This document shows, one piece after another, positions 27,391-35,872 of a stretch of 64,000 bases of DNA. The translations under genes and the position numbers were made by a program. This DNA comes from Rhodocyclales bacterium GT-UBC (GTDB lineage: Bacteria > Pseudomonadota > Gammaproteobacteria > Burkholderiales > Rhodocyclaceae): assembly GCA_003583745.1 (NCBI GenBank), contig QXPY01000010.1:62001-126000 (forward strand), read 5' to 3'. Position 1 is the first letter of the stretch; the number at the start of each line of letters is the position of its first letter. Under the pieces are notes generated by a model. The model ran no database searches. It was not told the DNA's origin and saw only the letters and a program-made list of their open reading frames with translations.

Positions 27391-27654
27391 ATGAGCGGAT
27401 TTGAACATTATGAGCGCGAACTGGCCGAGCTGGATCACGAGATTCGGCGTTATGCCGCCATCTGCGGCGTCAATTTGGCCAATCGTTACGAGATCGATGC
27501 CTGCGTCAGTGCCCATCACGATAGCTGGCAGGACGACAAGGCGCGCGAAAGCCTGAAGGGCTTGCTGATTCTTCGCATCAAGCTCGAGGCGGAGATGATC
27601 GAGCTTGGCTTTTCACCGCCTTCGCTCATCCCGCCTGCCCCTGTCGTGGATTGA
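27391..27654 (+). CDS. Small conserved hypothetical protein
   Basis: An 87-residue acidic, largely helical protein (ELAELDHEIRRYAAICGVNL) with a proline-rich tail and a single internal Cys. No family is recognised. It is divergent from the 507-residue gene. Its stop TGA directly abuts the stop of the convergent DHH gene, forming TGATCA at 27652-27657, so there is no intergenic space. No clear ribosome binding site is visible. The coding call is supported by codon use and tight packing but remains moderate. Confidence 0.6.
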   Translation: MSGFEHYERELAELDHEIRRYAAICGVNLANRYEIDACVSAHHDSWQDDKARESLKGLLILRIKLEAEMIELGFSPPSLIPPAPVVD

Positions 27655-28587
27655 TCAGCCGTCGGCGTTGATCTTCGCGATCAGCGCCTGCAGGGTGGCT
27701 TCTGCTTGGTCGTTGGCGACCTGGCAGGTGCCGGCTGCCTGATGGCCGCCGCCGCCGTATTGCAGCATCAGTTCCCCGACATTGGTCCTGCTGCCACGGT
27801 CGAGGATAGACTTGCCGGTGGCGAAGACCGTGTTCTGCTTCTGCACGCCCCACAGGATATGGATCGAGATGTTGGTCTGCGGGAATAGTGCGTAGATCAT
27901 GAAGCGATTGGTCGCCCAGATGGTTTCCTCGTCGCGCAGGTCGAGTACCGCCAGGTTCTTGTAAACCGTGGTGCAGCGCAGCAGCTGGTCCTTGGCCTTT
28001 TCGGCCTGCTCGAAATAAAGGTCGACCCGCTCCTTGACATCCGGCAGGGCGAGAATTTCGTCGATGCCGTGATTACGGCAATACTTGATCAGGTCCATCA
28101 TCAGCGTGTAGTTGCTGATCCGGAATTCGCGGAAGCGGCCGAGGCCGGTCCGGGCGTCCATCAGGTAGTTGAGCAATACCCAGCCATCCGGCTTGAGGAT
28201 TTCGTCACGGCTGAACTGGGCCGAATCGGCCTTGTCCACGGCGTCCATCATGTCGTCGGTAATGTTCGGGAAGGCTTCCTTACCGCCGTAGTAGTTATAG
28301 ACAACGCGCGCCGCCGACGGGGCTGCGGATTCAATGATGTGGTTCTTGCGTTCGCCGGTGTTGCGGATGGTTTCCGACAGGTGGTGGTCGAAGGCCAGGT
28401 GGGCGGCGGCCACGTAAGGCAGGTTGGTGGTGATGTCGCGGCTGCTGATATCAACCTTGCCGTCCTGCATGTCTTTCGGATGCACGAACTTGATGTCGTC
28501 GATCAGGTCGAGTTCGTTGAGCAGCACGGCACAGACCAGACCGTCGAAGTCGCTGCGGGTGACAAGGCGGAATTTCTCTTGGGACAT
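27655..28587 (-). CDS. DHH-superfamily phosphoesterase
   Basis: A 310-residue protein of the DHH/DHHA1 superfamily (RecJ/NrnA/exopolyphosphatase-like). The metal-binding motifs are TRSDFDGLVCAVLL near residues 9-22, the FDHHLSE motif near residue 65, and a C-terminal DHHA1 glycine motif YGGGGHQAAGTCQV near residues 276-290. The substrate is likely an oligoribonucleotide, pAp, c-di-nucleotide or polyphosphate-type phosphodiester, but cannot be fixed from sequence. I chose the ATG at 28587 because GGAGAAG lies in front of it; an upstream frame extension is out of place. It follows napF on the same strand with an 84-nt gap. Confidence 0.88.
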   Translation of the reverse strand: MSQEKFRLVTRSDFDGLVCAVLLNELDLIDDIKFVHPKDMQDGKVDISSRDITTNLPYVAAAHLAFDHHLSETIRNTGERKNHIIESAAPSAARVVYNYYGGKEAFPNITDDMMDAVDKADSAQFSRDEILKPDGWVLLNYLMDARTGLGRFREFRISNYTLMMDLIKYCRNHGIDEILALPDVKERVDLYFEQAEKAKDQLLRCTTVYKNLAVLDLRDEETIWATNRFMIYALFPQTNISIHILWGVQKQNTVFATGKSILDRGSRTNVGELMLQYGGGGHQAAGTCQVANDQAEATLQALIAKINADG

Positions 28588-28671
28588 GGGTTCTTCTCCG
28601 GATTGCGATAGGCGTTGCAGCTTGGAGCATAGCGCCAATGGCCGACAAGCGGAACGCCCGCTGCCACCTTG

Positions 28672-29151
28672 CTAGAGAAGAATTGTGATGGCTTGGACCG
28701 GACAGGGGGCAAGGCAGGCGCCGCAGCCGGTGCACGACTCGGCGAGAATTTCGGGAAGCGGATTGCCGCCCGGGCGGGGTGTGAAACGGATGGCCCGGAC
28801 ATCGCAGAAATCACCACAGACACGGCACTCGACGCCCTGCTTGGGGAGGCAGGTGGCTGAAATTACTGGTTTGTGCGACCAGGCGGCCTGGCCTTCCCGG
28901 CGGATCAGCGCCTGCGGCTGGCAGTTGCTGACGCAGTCGCCGCAGAACGTGCATTCGGCTCGGCCGAAGTCGACCTTGGGAAAACCGCCATCGCCCTCGA
29001 CCAGGATGTCCTGGGGGCAGGCCTTCAGGCAGTCGTTGCAGCGCGTGCAACGGTCGATGAACTCGACTTCGGGGCGGGCCCAGGGCGGCCGGATTTCTGC
29101 CTTCGGGCGCGGTCGGCCGCGCAGGAAGCCGCGACGGCCAACATCAACCAT
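28672..29151 (-). CDS. napF: Ferredoxin-type protein NapF
   Basis: A 159-residue protein with [4Fe-4S] binding motifs: CTRCNDCLKACP (near residue 35), CTFCGDCVSNCQP (near residue 67), a further Cys-rich segment CLPKQGVECRVCGDFC (near 100-115), and CTGCGACLAPCP (near 140-152). NapF helps mature the periplasmic nitrate reductase NapA in the cytoplasm. It starts 5 nt after the ccmI stop, so it is the last gene of the ccm operon. No other nap gene is in the window. An N-terminal RRGFLRGRP segment resembles a twin-arginine motif, as seen in other NapF proteins, although no signal peptide follows. Confidence 0.9.
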   Translation of the reverse strand: MVDVGRRGFLRGRPRPKAEIRPPWARPEVEFIDRCTRCNDCLKACPQDILVEGDGGFPKVDFGRAECTFCGDCVSNCQPQALIRREGQAAWSHKPVISATCLPKQGVECRVCGDFCDVRAIRFTPRPGGNPLPEILAESCTGCGACLAPCPVQAITILL

Positions 29152-29156
29152 GTGGC

Positions 29157-29993
29157 TTAACCACCCTGCTTCATCTTGTCGATGCCGCTGCGCAGCATCT
29201 GGTCGATCTCTGAGCCGGGCTCGACCTGGGGCAACAGTGCTTCCCAGTAAGCGATGCCCTTCTTGTTCTCGCCCGCCTCCATTGCCGCAGCTCCGGCCAG
29301 GAAAAGGCTGTGGCCGTGTTGCGGATTGAGCTTGAGGGCGCGCTGGACAAGCTGCATCGGCTTGCCCTGGAGGCCCTTGCCGTTGGCCATGGCGATCGTT
29401 TCGGCGTAGGCAGCGAGCAGGTCCGGATCTTCGTTGATCAGGCTTTCCGCCTTGCTGAAAGCCTCAACGGCTTCGGCGTAGCGGCCCATGGTCTTGTAGG
29501 AGCGCCCAAGCATCAGCCAGCCCTTGAGGTCGTCCGGATTGGCTTTCATTCGTTCGGCCAGCTTGCCGACCATGTCGTTGATCTGTTCCGGCGTAATCTG
29601 GGGTTGGGCGACGGTTTGGGCGGGGTCGAGGGCACGCAGGTTGCCCAGGGCGCCGTAACCGAGTACGGCAAGGACAGGCAGCAGCAGCAGGATGGCGATT
29701 GCTGCTCCCCGGCTTGGCGCATGGCTGGCTTGAACTGTTGCGTCAGGACTCTCGACTTCCTCAAGCAAGCGGCGTTGCAACTCGCGACGGGCTTGCTCGA
29801 AGTCCGCTTCAGCCAGGGTGCCTTCGGCCTTTTCACGTTCCAGCTCGGCTTGCTGATCACGGAAGATGGCCAGGTTGGCTTGCTTGCGGTCAGCTTGTAG
29901 CTTGGGAGTACGCAGCCCCAGCCAGAGTGGCGGCAATACGAATGCGGCAACCACCGCGATCAACAGGGTGGCAAAAATGGCAAACTGGGTCAT
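29157..29993 (-). CDS. ccmI: c-type cytochrome biogenesis protein CcmI (CycH)
   Basis: A 278-residue protein with two N-terminal membrane segments (residues about 5-26 and 97-117) and a periplasmic C-terminal half with TPR repeats. The TPR pattern is seen in LKGWLMLGRSYKTMGRYAEA near residue 155-174 and later YAETIAMANGKGLQGKPM. CcmI chaperones apocytochrome c to the haem ligation complex. It overlaps ccmH by 4 nt and napF follows. The length fits the beta-type short CcmI rather than the long alphaproteobacterial form. Confidence 0.9.
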   Translation of the reverse strand: MTQFAIFATLLIAVVAAFVLPPLWLGLRTPKLQADRKQANLAIFRDQQAELEREKAEGTLAEADFEQARRELQRRLLEEVESPDATVQASHAPSRGAAIAILLLLPVLAVLGYGALGNLRALDPAQTVAQPQITPEQINDMVGKLAERMKANPDDLKGWLMLGRSYKTMGRYAEAVEAFSKAESLINEDPDLLAAYAETIAMANGKGLQGKPMQLVQRALKLNPQHGHSLFLAGAAAMEAGENKKGIAYWEALLPQVEPGSEIDQMLRSGIDKMKQGG

Positions 29994-30457
29994 TTCGGCT
30001 TGATTTCCTCAAGCAGCTCGGCGGCGCGGCTGGCCTCATCGGCAGAAAGGGGCTGGTCGTCGGCAAGGCGGGTGGCGCGTTGCCGCAGGTAACGGATCAG
30101 GGCGAACAGGCCGAACAGCATCAGGGCGACCGGGCCGCCCCAGAGCAGCAGGGTGATGCCCTTGACCGGCGGCCGGTAGAGCACGAAGTCGCCGTAGCGG
30201 GTGACCATGAAGTCGATGATTTCCTTGTCCGACTTGCCGGCCTGGATCATGCCGCGGATTTCGGTGCGCAGATCCTGCGCCAGTTCGGCGTTGGAGTCGG
30301 CAATCGTCTGGTTCTGGCAAACCAGGCAGCGCAGTTCGGTGGACAGGTCCTGCAGGCGCTTTTCGGCTACAGGATCGGCCGCCAGCGGAGCCGCTTCGTT
30401 GGCCTGGGCGCCAAGCGAGAACAGCGTCAGCGCTAGGAACAGGGCACGCAGCATCAT
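29990..30457 (-). CDS. ccmH: Cytochrome c-type biogenesis protein CcmH
   Basis: A 155-residue membrane-anchored thiol-disulfide protein. It has a signal-like N-terminus and the LRCLVCQNQ motif (active CxxC) near residue 44-52. The GDFVLYRPPVKG segment is typical of the family, and a C-terminal membrane helix lies near residue 108-128. It reduces apocytochrome CXXCH thiols for haem ligation. It overlaps the ccmG gene upstream and ccmI downstream by 4 nt each. Confidence 0.94.
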   Translation of the reverse strand: MMLRALFLALTLFSLGAQANEAAPLAADPVAEKRLQDLSTELRCLVCQNQTIADSNAELAQDLRTEIRGMIQAGKSDKEIIDFMVTRYGDFVLYRPPVKGITLLLWGGPVALMLFGLFALIRYLRQRATRLADDQPLSADEASRAAELLEEIKPK

Positions 30458-31038
30458 TTATTCAACTCCGCCAGCAGCGGCAGGATCTTCTGCGCCAGGA
30501 CGTCCGGCGAGATCGGGCCGGTGTGCTTCATGCGGATTGTCCCGGCCTTGTCGATGACGTAGGTTTCCGGTACGCCATAGACGCCGTAATCGATGCCGAC
30601 GCGGCCATCGAGGTCCATCACGGTCAGCGTGTAGGGGTCGCCGTGCTGGGCCAGCCAGCGATTGGCGCGCTGGAAGGCCAGCTTCTTTTCATCTTCGGCC
30701 GACATCTTGCTCATGTCGAATTCGCCGTCACCACGTACTTCCTTGTAATTGAGGCCGATCAGCGGCACCTTCGACTGCTTGGAGAAGCCAACCAGTACCG
30801 GATGTTCCTGACGGCAGGAGACGCACCAGGACGACCAGACGTTGAGCAGCCAGACCTTGCCCAGCATGTCTTTCGGGCCGAGTGTCTGTTCCGGTTGGGC
30901 GAGCACATTCAGGCTGAAGGTGGGCGCTGGCTTGCCGACCAGCGGCGAAGGGACGTCGCGCGGGTTGAGATTGAGACCGACGGCGAGCAGTGCGACGAGG
31001 GCGGCGAAGCCGCCGAGAATCCAGAAATAACGGTTCAT
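30454..31038 (-). CDS. ccmG: Thiol:disulfide interchange protein CcmG/DsbE
   Basis: A 194-residue thioredoxin-fold protein with an N-terminal membrane anchor (residues about 5-24). The catalytic motif WCVSC lies in WSSWCVSCRQEHP near residues 70-82. The cis-Pro loop is in GVYGVPETYVIDKAG near residue 150-164. It acts in the periplasm on CcmH and apocytochromes. I chose the ATG at 31038, which overlaps the ccmF stop (TGA at 31037-31035), because it starts directly at the anchor helix. Confidence 0.94.
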   Translation of the reverse strand: MNRYFWILGGFAALVALLAVGLNLNPRDVPSPLVGKPAPTFSLNVLAQPEQTLGPKDMLGKVWLLNVWSSWCVSCRQEHPVLVGFSKQSKVPLIGLNYKEVRGDGEFDMSKMSAEDEKKLAFQRANRWLAQHGDPYTLTVMDLDGRVGIDYGVYGVPETYVIDKAGTIRMKHTGPISPDVLAQKILPLLAELNK

Positions 31039-33029
31039 GCTTGTTGGGTTCCTGCCGGAGTGTTGACGGTGGTCGCGGCCCGGGATTTGACGCGATAGCG
31101 GCGATCGAGCAAGGCTAGCAGGCCGCCCAGCGCCATCAGGATGCAACCGCCCCAGATCCAGTCCACGTAAGGCTTGTAGTAGACGCGAACGGCCCATTCG
31201 CCTTCCGGCTTGTCGCGGTCGATGGGCTCGCCGAGCGAGACATAAACGTCGCGCAGGAAGCCGGTGTCGATCGACGCTTCGGTCATCGGCATGGCCGAAG
31301 ACTGGTAGTTGCGCTTTTCCGGGTTCATCTTGCGCTGGAACTTGCCATTTACCGCCAGATCGAAGTCGCCCTGTGCCGCCATGTAATTCGGACCTTCGAC
31401 CGATTTGACGCCGTTGAAGGTGAAGCTGTATCCAGCGACATGGGTGGTGTCGCCGGGCGCCATCTTGACGTCGTTTTCTTCCTGGAACGCACTGACCATG
31501 GTGACGCCGATAACGAAAACGGCGACGCCGATATGGGCCAGGTGCATGCCGAAGAAATGGCGTGGTTGCTTCAGGGCAGCCGTCATGAAAGATTGTCCTG
31601 CGCGAGTATTCTGCACGCGTTCGACAAAGTTGAGGACGGCGGTGAAGACGATCCATACGGCGAGCAGGATACCGAGCGAGGCCAGGGCCGACCAGGTGCC
31701 GTAGAGCAGCGGCCAGGCAATGGCGACCACTGCGGCTGCAGCCAGGGCCCAGCGCACGGCGCGACCGATGTCGCTAGCCGATGCTTCCTTCCAGCGGGCG
31801 AAGGGGCCGATGCCCATGAGGAACAGCACCGGCGTCATCACCGGCACGAAAACGGCATTGAAATACGGTGGGCCGACCGAAATCTTGCCGACGCCCAGCG
31901 CATCGATCAGCAGCGGGTAGAGGGTGCCGAGCAGCACCGTGGCGCAGGCGACAACCAGCAACACGTTGTTGGTGAGCAGCAGCGACTCGCGCGAGAACAG
32001 GCCGAAACGGCCGCCCAGGCCAACCTTGGGGGCGCGCCAGGCGAACAGGGTCAGCGAGCTGCCGATCACCGCGACCAGGAATAGCAGGATGAAGATGCCG
32101 CGTCGCGGGTCGGTAGCGAAGGCGTGCACCGAGGTCAGCACGCCGGAACGGACCAGGAAGGTGCCGAGCAGCGACAGCGAGAAGGCGGCGATGGCGAGTA
32201 GTACCGTCCAGTTCTTGAAGCTGCCGCGCTTTTCGGTGACGGCCAGCGAGTGGATCAGTGCCGTACCGACCAGCCAGGGCATGAAGGAGGCATTCTCGAC
32301 CGGATCCCAGAACCACCAGCCGCCCCAGCCCAGTTCGTAATAGGCCCACCAGGAGCCCATGGCGATGCCGAGGGTCAGGAAAATCCAGGCAGCCGATGTC
32401 CAGGGGCGCGACCAGCGGGCCCAGGCGGCATCCAATTGCCCGGAGAGCAGGGCGGCGATGGCGAAGGCAAAGGCGACCGAGAAGCCGACATAGCCCATGT
32501 AGAGCAAGGGCGGGTGGATGACCAGGCCGGGGTCCTGCAGCAGCGGGTTGAGGTCGCGCCCTTCGGCGGCGCCGGGGAGGAGGCGCTCGAAGGGGTTGGA
32601 GGTGATCAGGATGAAGAGCAGGAAGCCGAAGGCGACCAGGCCGAGTGTACCAAGGACGCGGGCGACCATGGCTTCCGGGAGTTGTCCGGAGAAGACGCGA
32701 ACGGCAAAGGCCCACCAGGTCAGCATCAGCATCCACAGCAGCAGCGACCCCTCATGGCCGCCCCAGACGGCAGCTACCCGGTACTGGATGGGCAGCAGCG
32801 AGTTGGAGTGCTGGGCGACGTAGACCACCGAGAAATCATTGGTGACGAAGGCCTGCATCAGGCAGGCGAAGGAGAAGGTGACCAACAATGCCATGACGGT
32901 TGCCGCTGGCCGCGCCACGGCAACCCAGGTCATGCGGCTTTGGTGGGCGCCGATCAGCGGCAGGGTGCCGAGGATCAGCGCGACCAGCGTGGCCAGGATC
33001 AGGGCGAAATGACCGAGTTCGGGAATCAT
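31035..33029 (-). CDS. ccmF: Cytochrome c haem lyase subunit CcmF
   Basis: A 664-residue integral membrane protein with about 15 hydrophobic segments. It carries the conserved WWD region GWGGWWFWDPVENASFMPW near residues 235-255 and conserved His residues flanking it, which handle haem delivered by CcmE. It ligates haem to CXXCH of apocytochromes together with CcmH and CcmI. It lies between ccmE (2-nt gap) and ccmG (4-nt overlap) in the usual order. Confidence 0.96.
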   Translation of the reverse strand: MIPELGHFALILATLVALILGTLPLIGAHQSRMTWVAVARPAATVMALLVTFSFACLMQAFVTNDFSVVYVAQHSNSLLPIQYRVAAVWGGHEGSLLLWMLMLTWWAFAVRVFSGQLPEAMVARVLGTLGLVAFGFLLFILITSNPFERLLPGAAEGRDLNPLLQDPGLVIHPPLLYMGYVGFSVAFAFAIAALLSGQLDAAWARWSRPWTSAAWIFLTLGIAMGSWWAYYELGWGGWWFWDPVENASFMPWLVGTALIHSLAVTEKRGSFKNWTVLLAIAAFSLSLLGTFLVRSGVLTSVHAFATDPRRGIFILLFLVAVIGSSLTLFAWRAPKVGLGGRFGLFSRESLLLTNNVLLVVACATVLLGTLYPLLIDALGVGKISVGPPYFNAVFVPVMTPVLFLMGIGPFARWKEASASDIGRAVRWALAAAAVVAIAWPLLYGTWSALASLGILLAVWIVFTAVLNFVERVQNTRAGQSFMTAALKQPRHFFGMHLAHIGVAVFVIGVTMVSAFQEENDVKMAPGDTTHVAGYSFTFNGVKSVEGPNYMAAQGDFDLAVNGKFQRKMNPEKRNYQSSAMPMTEASIDTGFLRDVYVSLGEPIDRDKPEGEWAVRVYYKPYVDWIWGGCILMALGGLLALLDRRYRVKSRAATTVNTPAGTQQA

Positions 33030-33031
33030 GC

Positions 33032-33523
33032 TCAGTAGCTCGCTTTCGGTTTGTCGGTCCCGGCATTGGCCGCTTCCGCCGCCTTCTTCTCGGCCGCGCG
33101 GTTGTGGGCATCGCCCACTGCCTTGGCGGCTTCCGGCGGCATGTAGTTTTCGTCGTGCTTGGCCAGCACCTCGTTGGCCGTAAAGCTGCCGTCGCCTGCC
33201 AGTTTACCCTGGGCGACGACACCTTTGCCTTCCTTGAAGAGGTCGGGAAGGATGCCCTTGTAATTGACCACCAGGTCCTTGTCGGTATCGGTGACGATGA
33301 AGCTGATGGTGACGCCGTCGGCCTGTCGTTTCAGGCTGCCCTCCTTGACCAGGCCGCCGATCCGGAAGACCTTTTCATGCGGTGCCTTGCCGGCGGCGAC
33401 GTCGGTCGGCGAGATGTAGAGTGCAATGTTGCTGTTCAACGCATTGAGAACCAGGGCGGCGATGATGCCGACGATGGCCAGGGCGCCGCCGATCAGCGCG
33501 AGTTTCTTGTGGCGGGATTTCAT
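33032..33523 (-). CDS. ccmE: Haem chaperone CcmE
   Basis: A 163-residue OB-fold haem chaperone. It has an N-terminal anchor helix (residues about 8-27). The covalent haem-binding histidine lies in the motif [12 protein letters not shown] near residues 120-132. [14 protein letters not shown] near residue 55-68 is also typical. It carries haem from CcmCD to CcmF in the periplasm. An Ala/Lys-rich C-terminal tail follows. The start codon overlaps the ccmD stop. Confidence 0.95.
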   Translation of the reverse strand: MKSRHKKLALIGGALAIVGIIAALVLNALNSNIALYISPTDVAAGKAPHEKVFRIGGLVKEGSLKRQADGVTISFIVTDTDKDLVVNYKGILPDLFKEGKGVVAQGKLAGDGSFTANEVLAKHDENYMPPEAAKAVGDAHNRAAEKKAAEAANAGTDKPKASY

Positions 33524-33708
33524 TCTGCGGTATTCCTGTTCTCAGCGCGCAGCTGACGTTTCAAGCGGGCAATGGTGAGTTTTTGAGTACGGGCGGCCAT
33601 GATCGGTTCAAGTGCCATGATCAGCACCGTGACGCCGAACGAGCCCCAGACATAAAAGCCGTAGCCGCCCATGGCGAGAAAGTCGGACAAGCTGTTCCAG
33701 TAGATCAT
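33520..33708 (-). CDS. ccmD: Haem exporter protein CcmD
   Basis: A 62-residue single-span membrane protein. [17 protein letters not shown] near residues 9-25 is the CcmD signature, followed by a basic cytoplasmic-type tail ([14 protein letters not shown]). It stabilises the CcmABC-CcmE complex. It overlaps its neighbours on both sides by 4 nt. The small size is normal for the family. Confidence 0.92.
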   Translation of the reverse strand: MIYWNSLSDFLAMGGYGFYVWGSFGVTVLIMALEPIMAARTQKLTIARLKRQLRAENRNTAE

Positions 33709-34451
33709 CGTTCAACTCCCGCCAGTTCGGCCTTGACCCAGTCGGTATGGCGCTCGCGCTCGAGCATGATGGTGCGCGCCCGCAGCAGGGCGACGGCAAT
33801 CGAATACATCCAGAAGCACAGGGCCATCAACAGCATGCCCCACAGCATGGTCTGGGCCATCGACGACTTGGTCAGATTGACGCTCGATCCCTGGTGCAGC
33901 GTGTTCCACCACTTCACCGAGAAGTAGATGATCGGCACATTGACCACGCCGACCAGCAGCAACAGGCCGCCGGCCTTGTCGGCCCGCTTCGGATCGTCGA
34001 TCGCCGCGGTCAGGGCCATGAAACCGATATAGAGGAAGAGCAGGATCAGTTCCGAGGTCAGCCGGGCATCCCAGACCCACCAGGCGCCCCACATCGGCTT
34101 GCCCCACAGGGCGCCGGTCCACAGCGACAGGAAGGCCATCAGCGCCCCGGTCGGGGCCAGCGCCTGCGCCATCATGCCCGACAGGCGGGTGTTGAAAGCC
34201 AGACCGATGGCGGCCCAGAAGGCCATCACCAGATAGATGAACATCGACATCCAGGAGGCCGGGACGTGGATGAAGATGATGCGGTAACCCTCGCCTTGCT
34301 GGAAGTCGGTCGGTGCGACCAGCATGCCGAGATAGAGCCCGGCTAGGCCGAAGAGGACCGACAGCGCGGCGAAATACGGAATCATCCGGCCGGCCAGCGG
34401 GTAGAAGGTGGCCGGCGAGGCGTAGCGGTAGAGATTGAAGCGGTCTTTCAT
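33705..34451 (-). CDS. ccmC: Haem exporter protein CcmC
   Basis: A 248-residue protein with six membrane helices and the WWD domain MWGAWWVWDARLTSELIL near residues 120-138. Flanking conserved His residues present haem to CcmE. It belongs to the haem handling protein superfamily with CcmF. Its reading frame overlaps ccmB upstream and ccmD downstream by 4 nt, continuing the coupled operon. Confidence 0.95.
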   Translation of the reverse strand: MKDRFNLYRYASPATFYPLAGRMIPYFAALSVLFGLAGLYLGMLVAPTDFQQGEGYRIIFIHVPASWMSMFIYLVMAFWAAIGLAFNTRLSGMMAQALAPTGALMAFLSLWTGALWGKPMWGAWWVWDARLTSELILLFLYIGFMALTAAIDDPKRADKAGGLLLLVGVVNVPIIYFSVKWWNTLHQGSSVNLTKSSMAQTMLWGMLLMALCFWMYSIAVALLRARTIMLERERHTDWVKAELAGVER

Positions 34452-35116
34452 TCGAGGGCGATCTTCAGGGCAGCGGCCGATGCCCAGGGGGCAAAGCCAA
34501 GTGAGGCAAAGGTCAGGGCAGCGAGCAGGGAAAGGTGACCTTCCCCCCCGAGACCGGTCACCGTCGCATCCACTGCGCCAGCGCCGAATATTAGCACCGG
34601 GATGTAGAGCGGCAGTACCAGCAGCGAAAGCAGGACGCCGCCGCCGCGCAGGCCCAGGGTCAGCGCCGCACCGATGGCGCCGATGCCGGACAGGGCAGGC
34701 GTACCGAGCAGGATGGCGCCGGTGAGGACGAGCAGGGCGTCGGCCGAGAGGTCGAACTGGATGCCGAGTACCGGGGCGATCAGGGCCAGTGGCAGGCCGG
34801 AGACCAGCCAGTGCGCGATCACCTTGCCGGTCACCACCAGGCCGAGCGGGTGCGGGGCCAGGGCCAGTTGTTCGAGCGTGCCGTCGCGATGGTCGTCGGC
34901 GAACAGCCGGGGCAGCGACAGCATGGTGGCGAGCAGCGCCGCCACCCAGAGGACGCCGGGGGCGAGCTTGCGCAACAGGTCGGGTTCGGGGCCGACACCG
35001 AGCGGAAAGAGGCTCACTACGATGATGAAGAAAAACAGCGCCGAGACGATGTCTGCCTGACGCCGCATGGCCAGTTTGAGATCGCGGCCGATGACCGCTG
35101 TGACGATTTTCAGCAT
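34448..35116 (-). CDS. ccmB: Haem exporter protein CcmB
   Basis: A 222-residue ABC-type permease with six predicted helices. It carries conserved family features: the DLKLAMRRQADI N-terminus, a SLPRLFADDHRDGTLEQLAL motif near residues 68-87, and GPEPDLLRKLAPGVLWVA. It forms the CcmAB transporter that releases holo-CcmE from CcmC using ATP. ccmA is 12 nt upstream. Confidence 0.94.
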   Translation of the reverse strand: MLKIVTAVIGRDLKLAMRRQADIVSALFFFIIVVSLFPLGVGPEPDLLRKLAPGVLWVAALLATMLSLPRLFADDHRDGTLEQLALAPHPLGLVVTGKVIAHWLVSGLPLALIAPVLGIQFDLSADALLVLTGAILLGTPALSGIGAIGAALTLGLRGGGVLLSLLVLPLYIPVLIFGAGAVDATVTGLGGEGHLSLLAALTFASLGFAPWASAAALKIALE

Positions 35117-35128
35117 CTGTCGGCTACC

Positions 35129-35743
35129 TCAGGCGATACGCAATTCGCGAACCTTGCCGGCCGGAATATTGACCAGTTGGTGGGTGGTCATCACCGCCAG
35201 GCCGCCGCGCTGCAGATGGCCGGAGATGATGCCGGCCAGCCAGTCGACGGCGGCGACGTCGAGGGCGACGAAGGGCTCGTCGAGAATCCACAACGGGCGC
35301 TTTTCCTTGACCAGGCGGGCCAGCGCGACCCGGCGCTTCTGCCCTTGCGAGAGGTACTTGCAGGCCAGATCCTCGCGCCCGGCCAGCCCGACTTGTTCCA
35401 GCGCATCGAGCGCTTCGTCCTCGCTCAGCGCTTCGTCGGCCAGACGGGCTGCCGCCAGCAGGTTTTCGAGCGGCGTCAGTTCTTCCTTGATGGCGTTGAG
35501 ATGGCCGAGGTAGCAGAGATCGGCCCGGAATTCGTCGGCCAGGGTGCGGATCGATTTGCCGCGCCAGCGGATTTCGCCCGCTTCCGGCGGCAACAGGCCA
35601 ATCAACATGCGCAGCAGGCTGGTTTTGCCGGCGCCGTTCTTGCCTTGCAGATAGAGCAGTTCGCCCGCCTCCAGCCGAAAGCCGAGGCCTGCGAACAGGC
35701 GGCGCTCGCCGCGCACGCATTCCAGATTGTCAGCTTCAAGCAT
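35129..35743 (-). CDS. ccmA: Cytochrome c biogenesis ATP-binding export protein CcmA
   Basis: A 204-residue ABC ATPase. Walker A is GKNGAGKTSLLR near residues 34-45, the signature is LSQGQKRRVALARL near residues 127-140, and Walker B is LWILDEPF near residue 148-155. The switch His is in MTTHQ near residue 182. It energises CcmB to release haem-loaded CcmE. It is the first gene of the operon, about 60 nt downstream of a perfect FNR-type box. Confidence 0.95.
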   Translation of the reverse strand: MLEADNLECVRGERRLFAGLGFRLEAGELLYLQGKNGAGKTSLLRMLIGLLPPEAGEIRWRGKSIRTLADEFRADLCYLGHLNAIKEELTPLENLLAAARLADEALSEDEALDALEQVGLAGREDLACKYLSQGQKRRVALARLVKEKRPLWILDEPFVALDVAAVDWLAGIISGHLQRGGLAVMTTHQLVNIPAGKVRELRIA

Positions 35744-35772
35744 CAGGGAAAACCGAAATAAATCAGGCGCAA

Positions 35773-35778
35773 ATTATG
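35773..35778 (-). promoter_or_regulatory. -10 box of the ccm promoter
   Basis: Minus-strand CATAAT (35778 to 35773) gives a predicted start near 35766. The centre of the FNR box (35807.5) is then 41.5 bp upstream, the class II activation position. Confidence 0.6.
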
Positions 35779-35800
35779 AACGCGCAAGTGTACCGACAGA

Positions 35801-35814
35801 TTGATGATCATCAA
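35801..35814. promoter_or_regulatory. FNR/Anr-type binding site upstream of the ccm operon
   Basis: TTGATGATCATCAA is a perfect FNR consensus (TTGAT-N4-ATCAA) and fully palindromic. Its position at -41.5 relative to the predicted start suggests anaerobic induction of c-type cytochrome maturation. Confidence 0.8.
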
Positions 35815-35827
35815 ACAAAAAAGGGCA

Positions 35828-35853
35828 AGAAAAACGGGGGCCGTGGCCCCCGT
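35828..35853 (-). terminator. Intrinsic terminator after the cytochrome c peroxidase gene
   Basis: On the minus strand, ACGGGGGCC and GGCCCCCGT form a 9-bp stem with a 2-nt spacer, followed by TTTTTCTT. It stops the peroxidase transcript before the ccm promoter. Confidence 0.85.
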
Positions 35854-35872
35854 CTGAATCAAGCCGTGTCGC

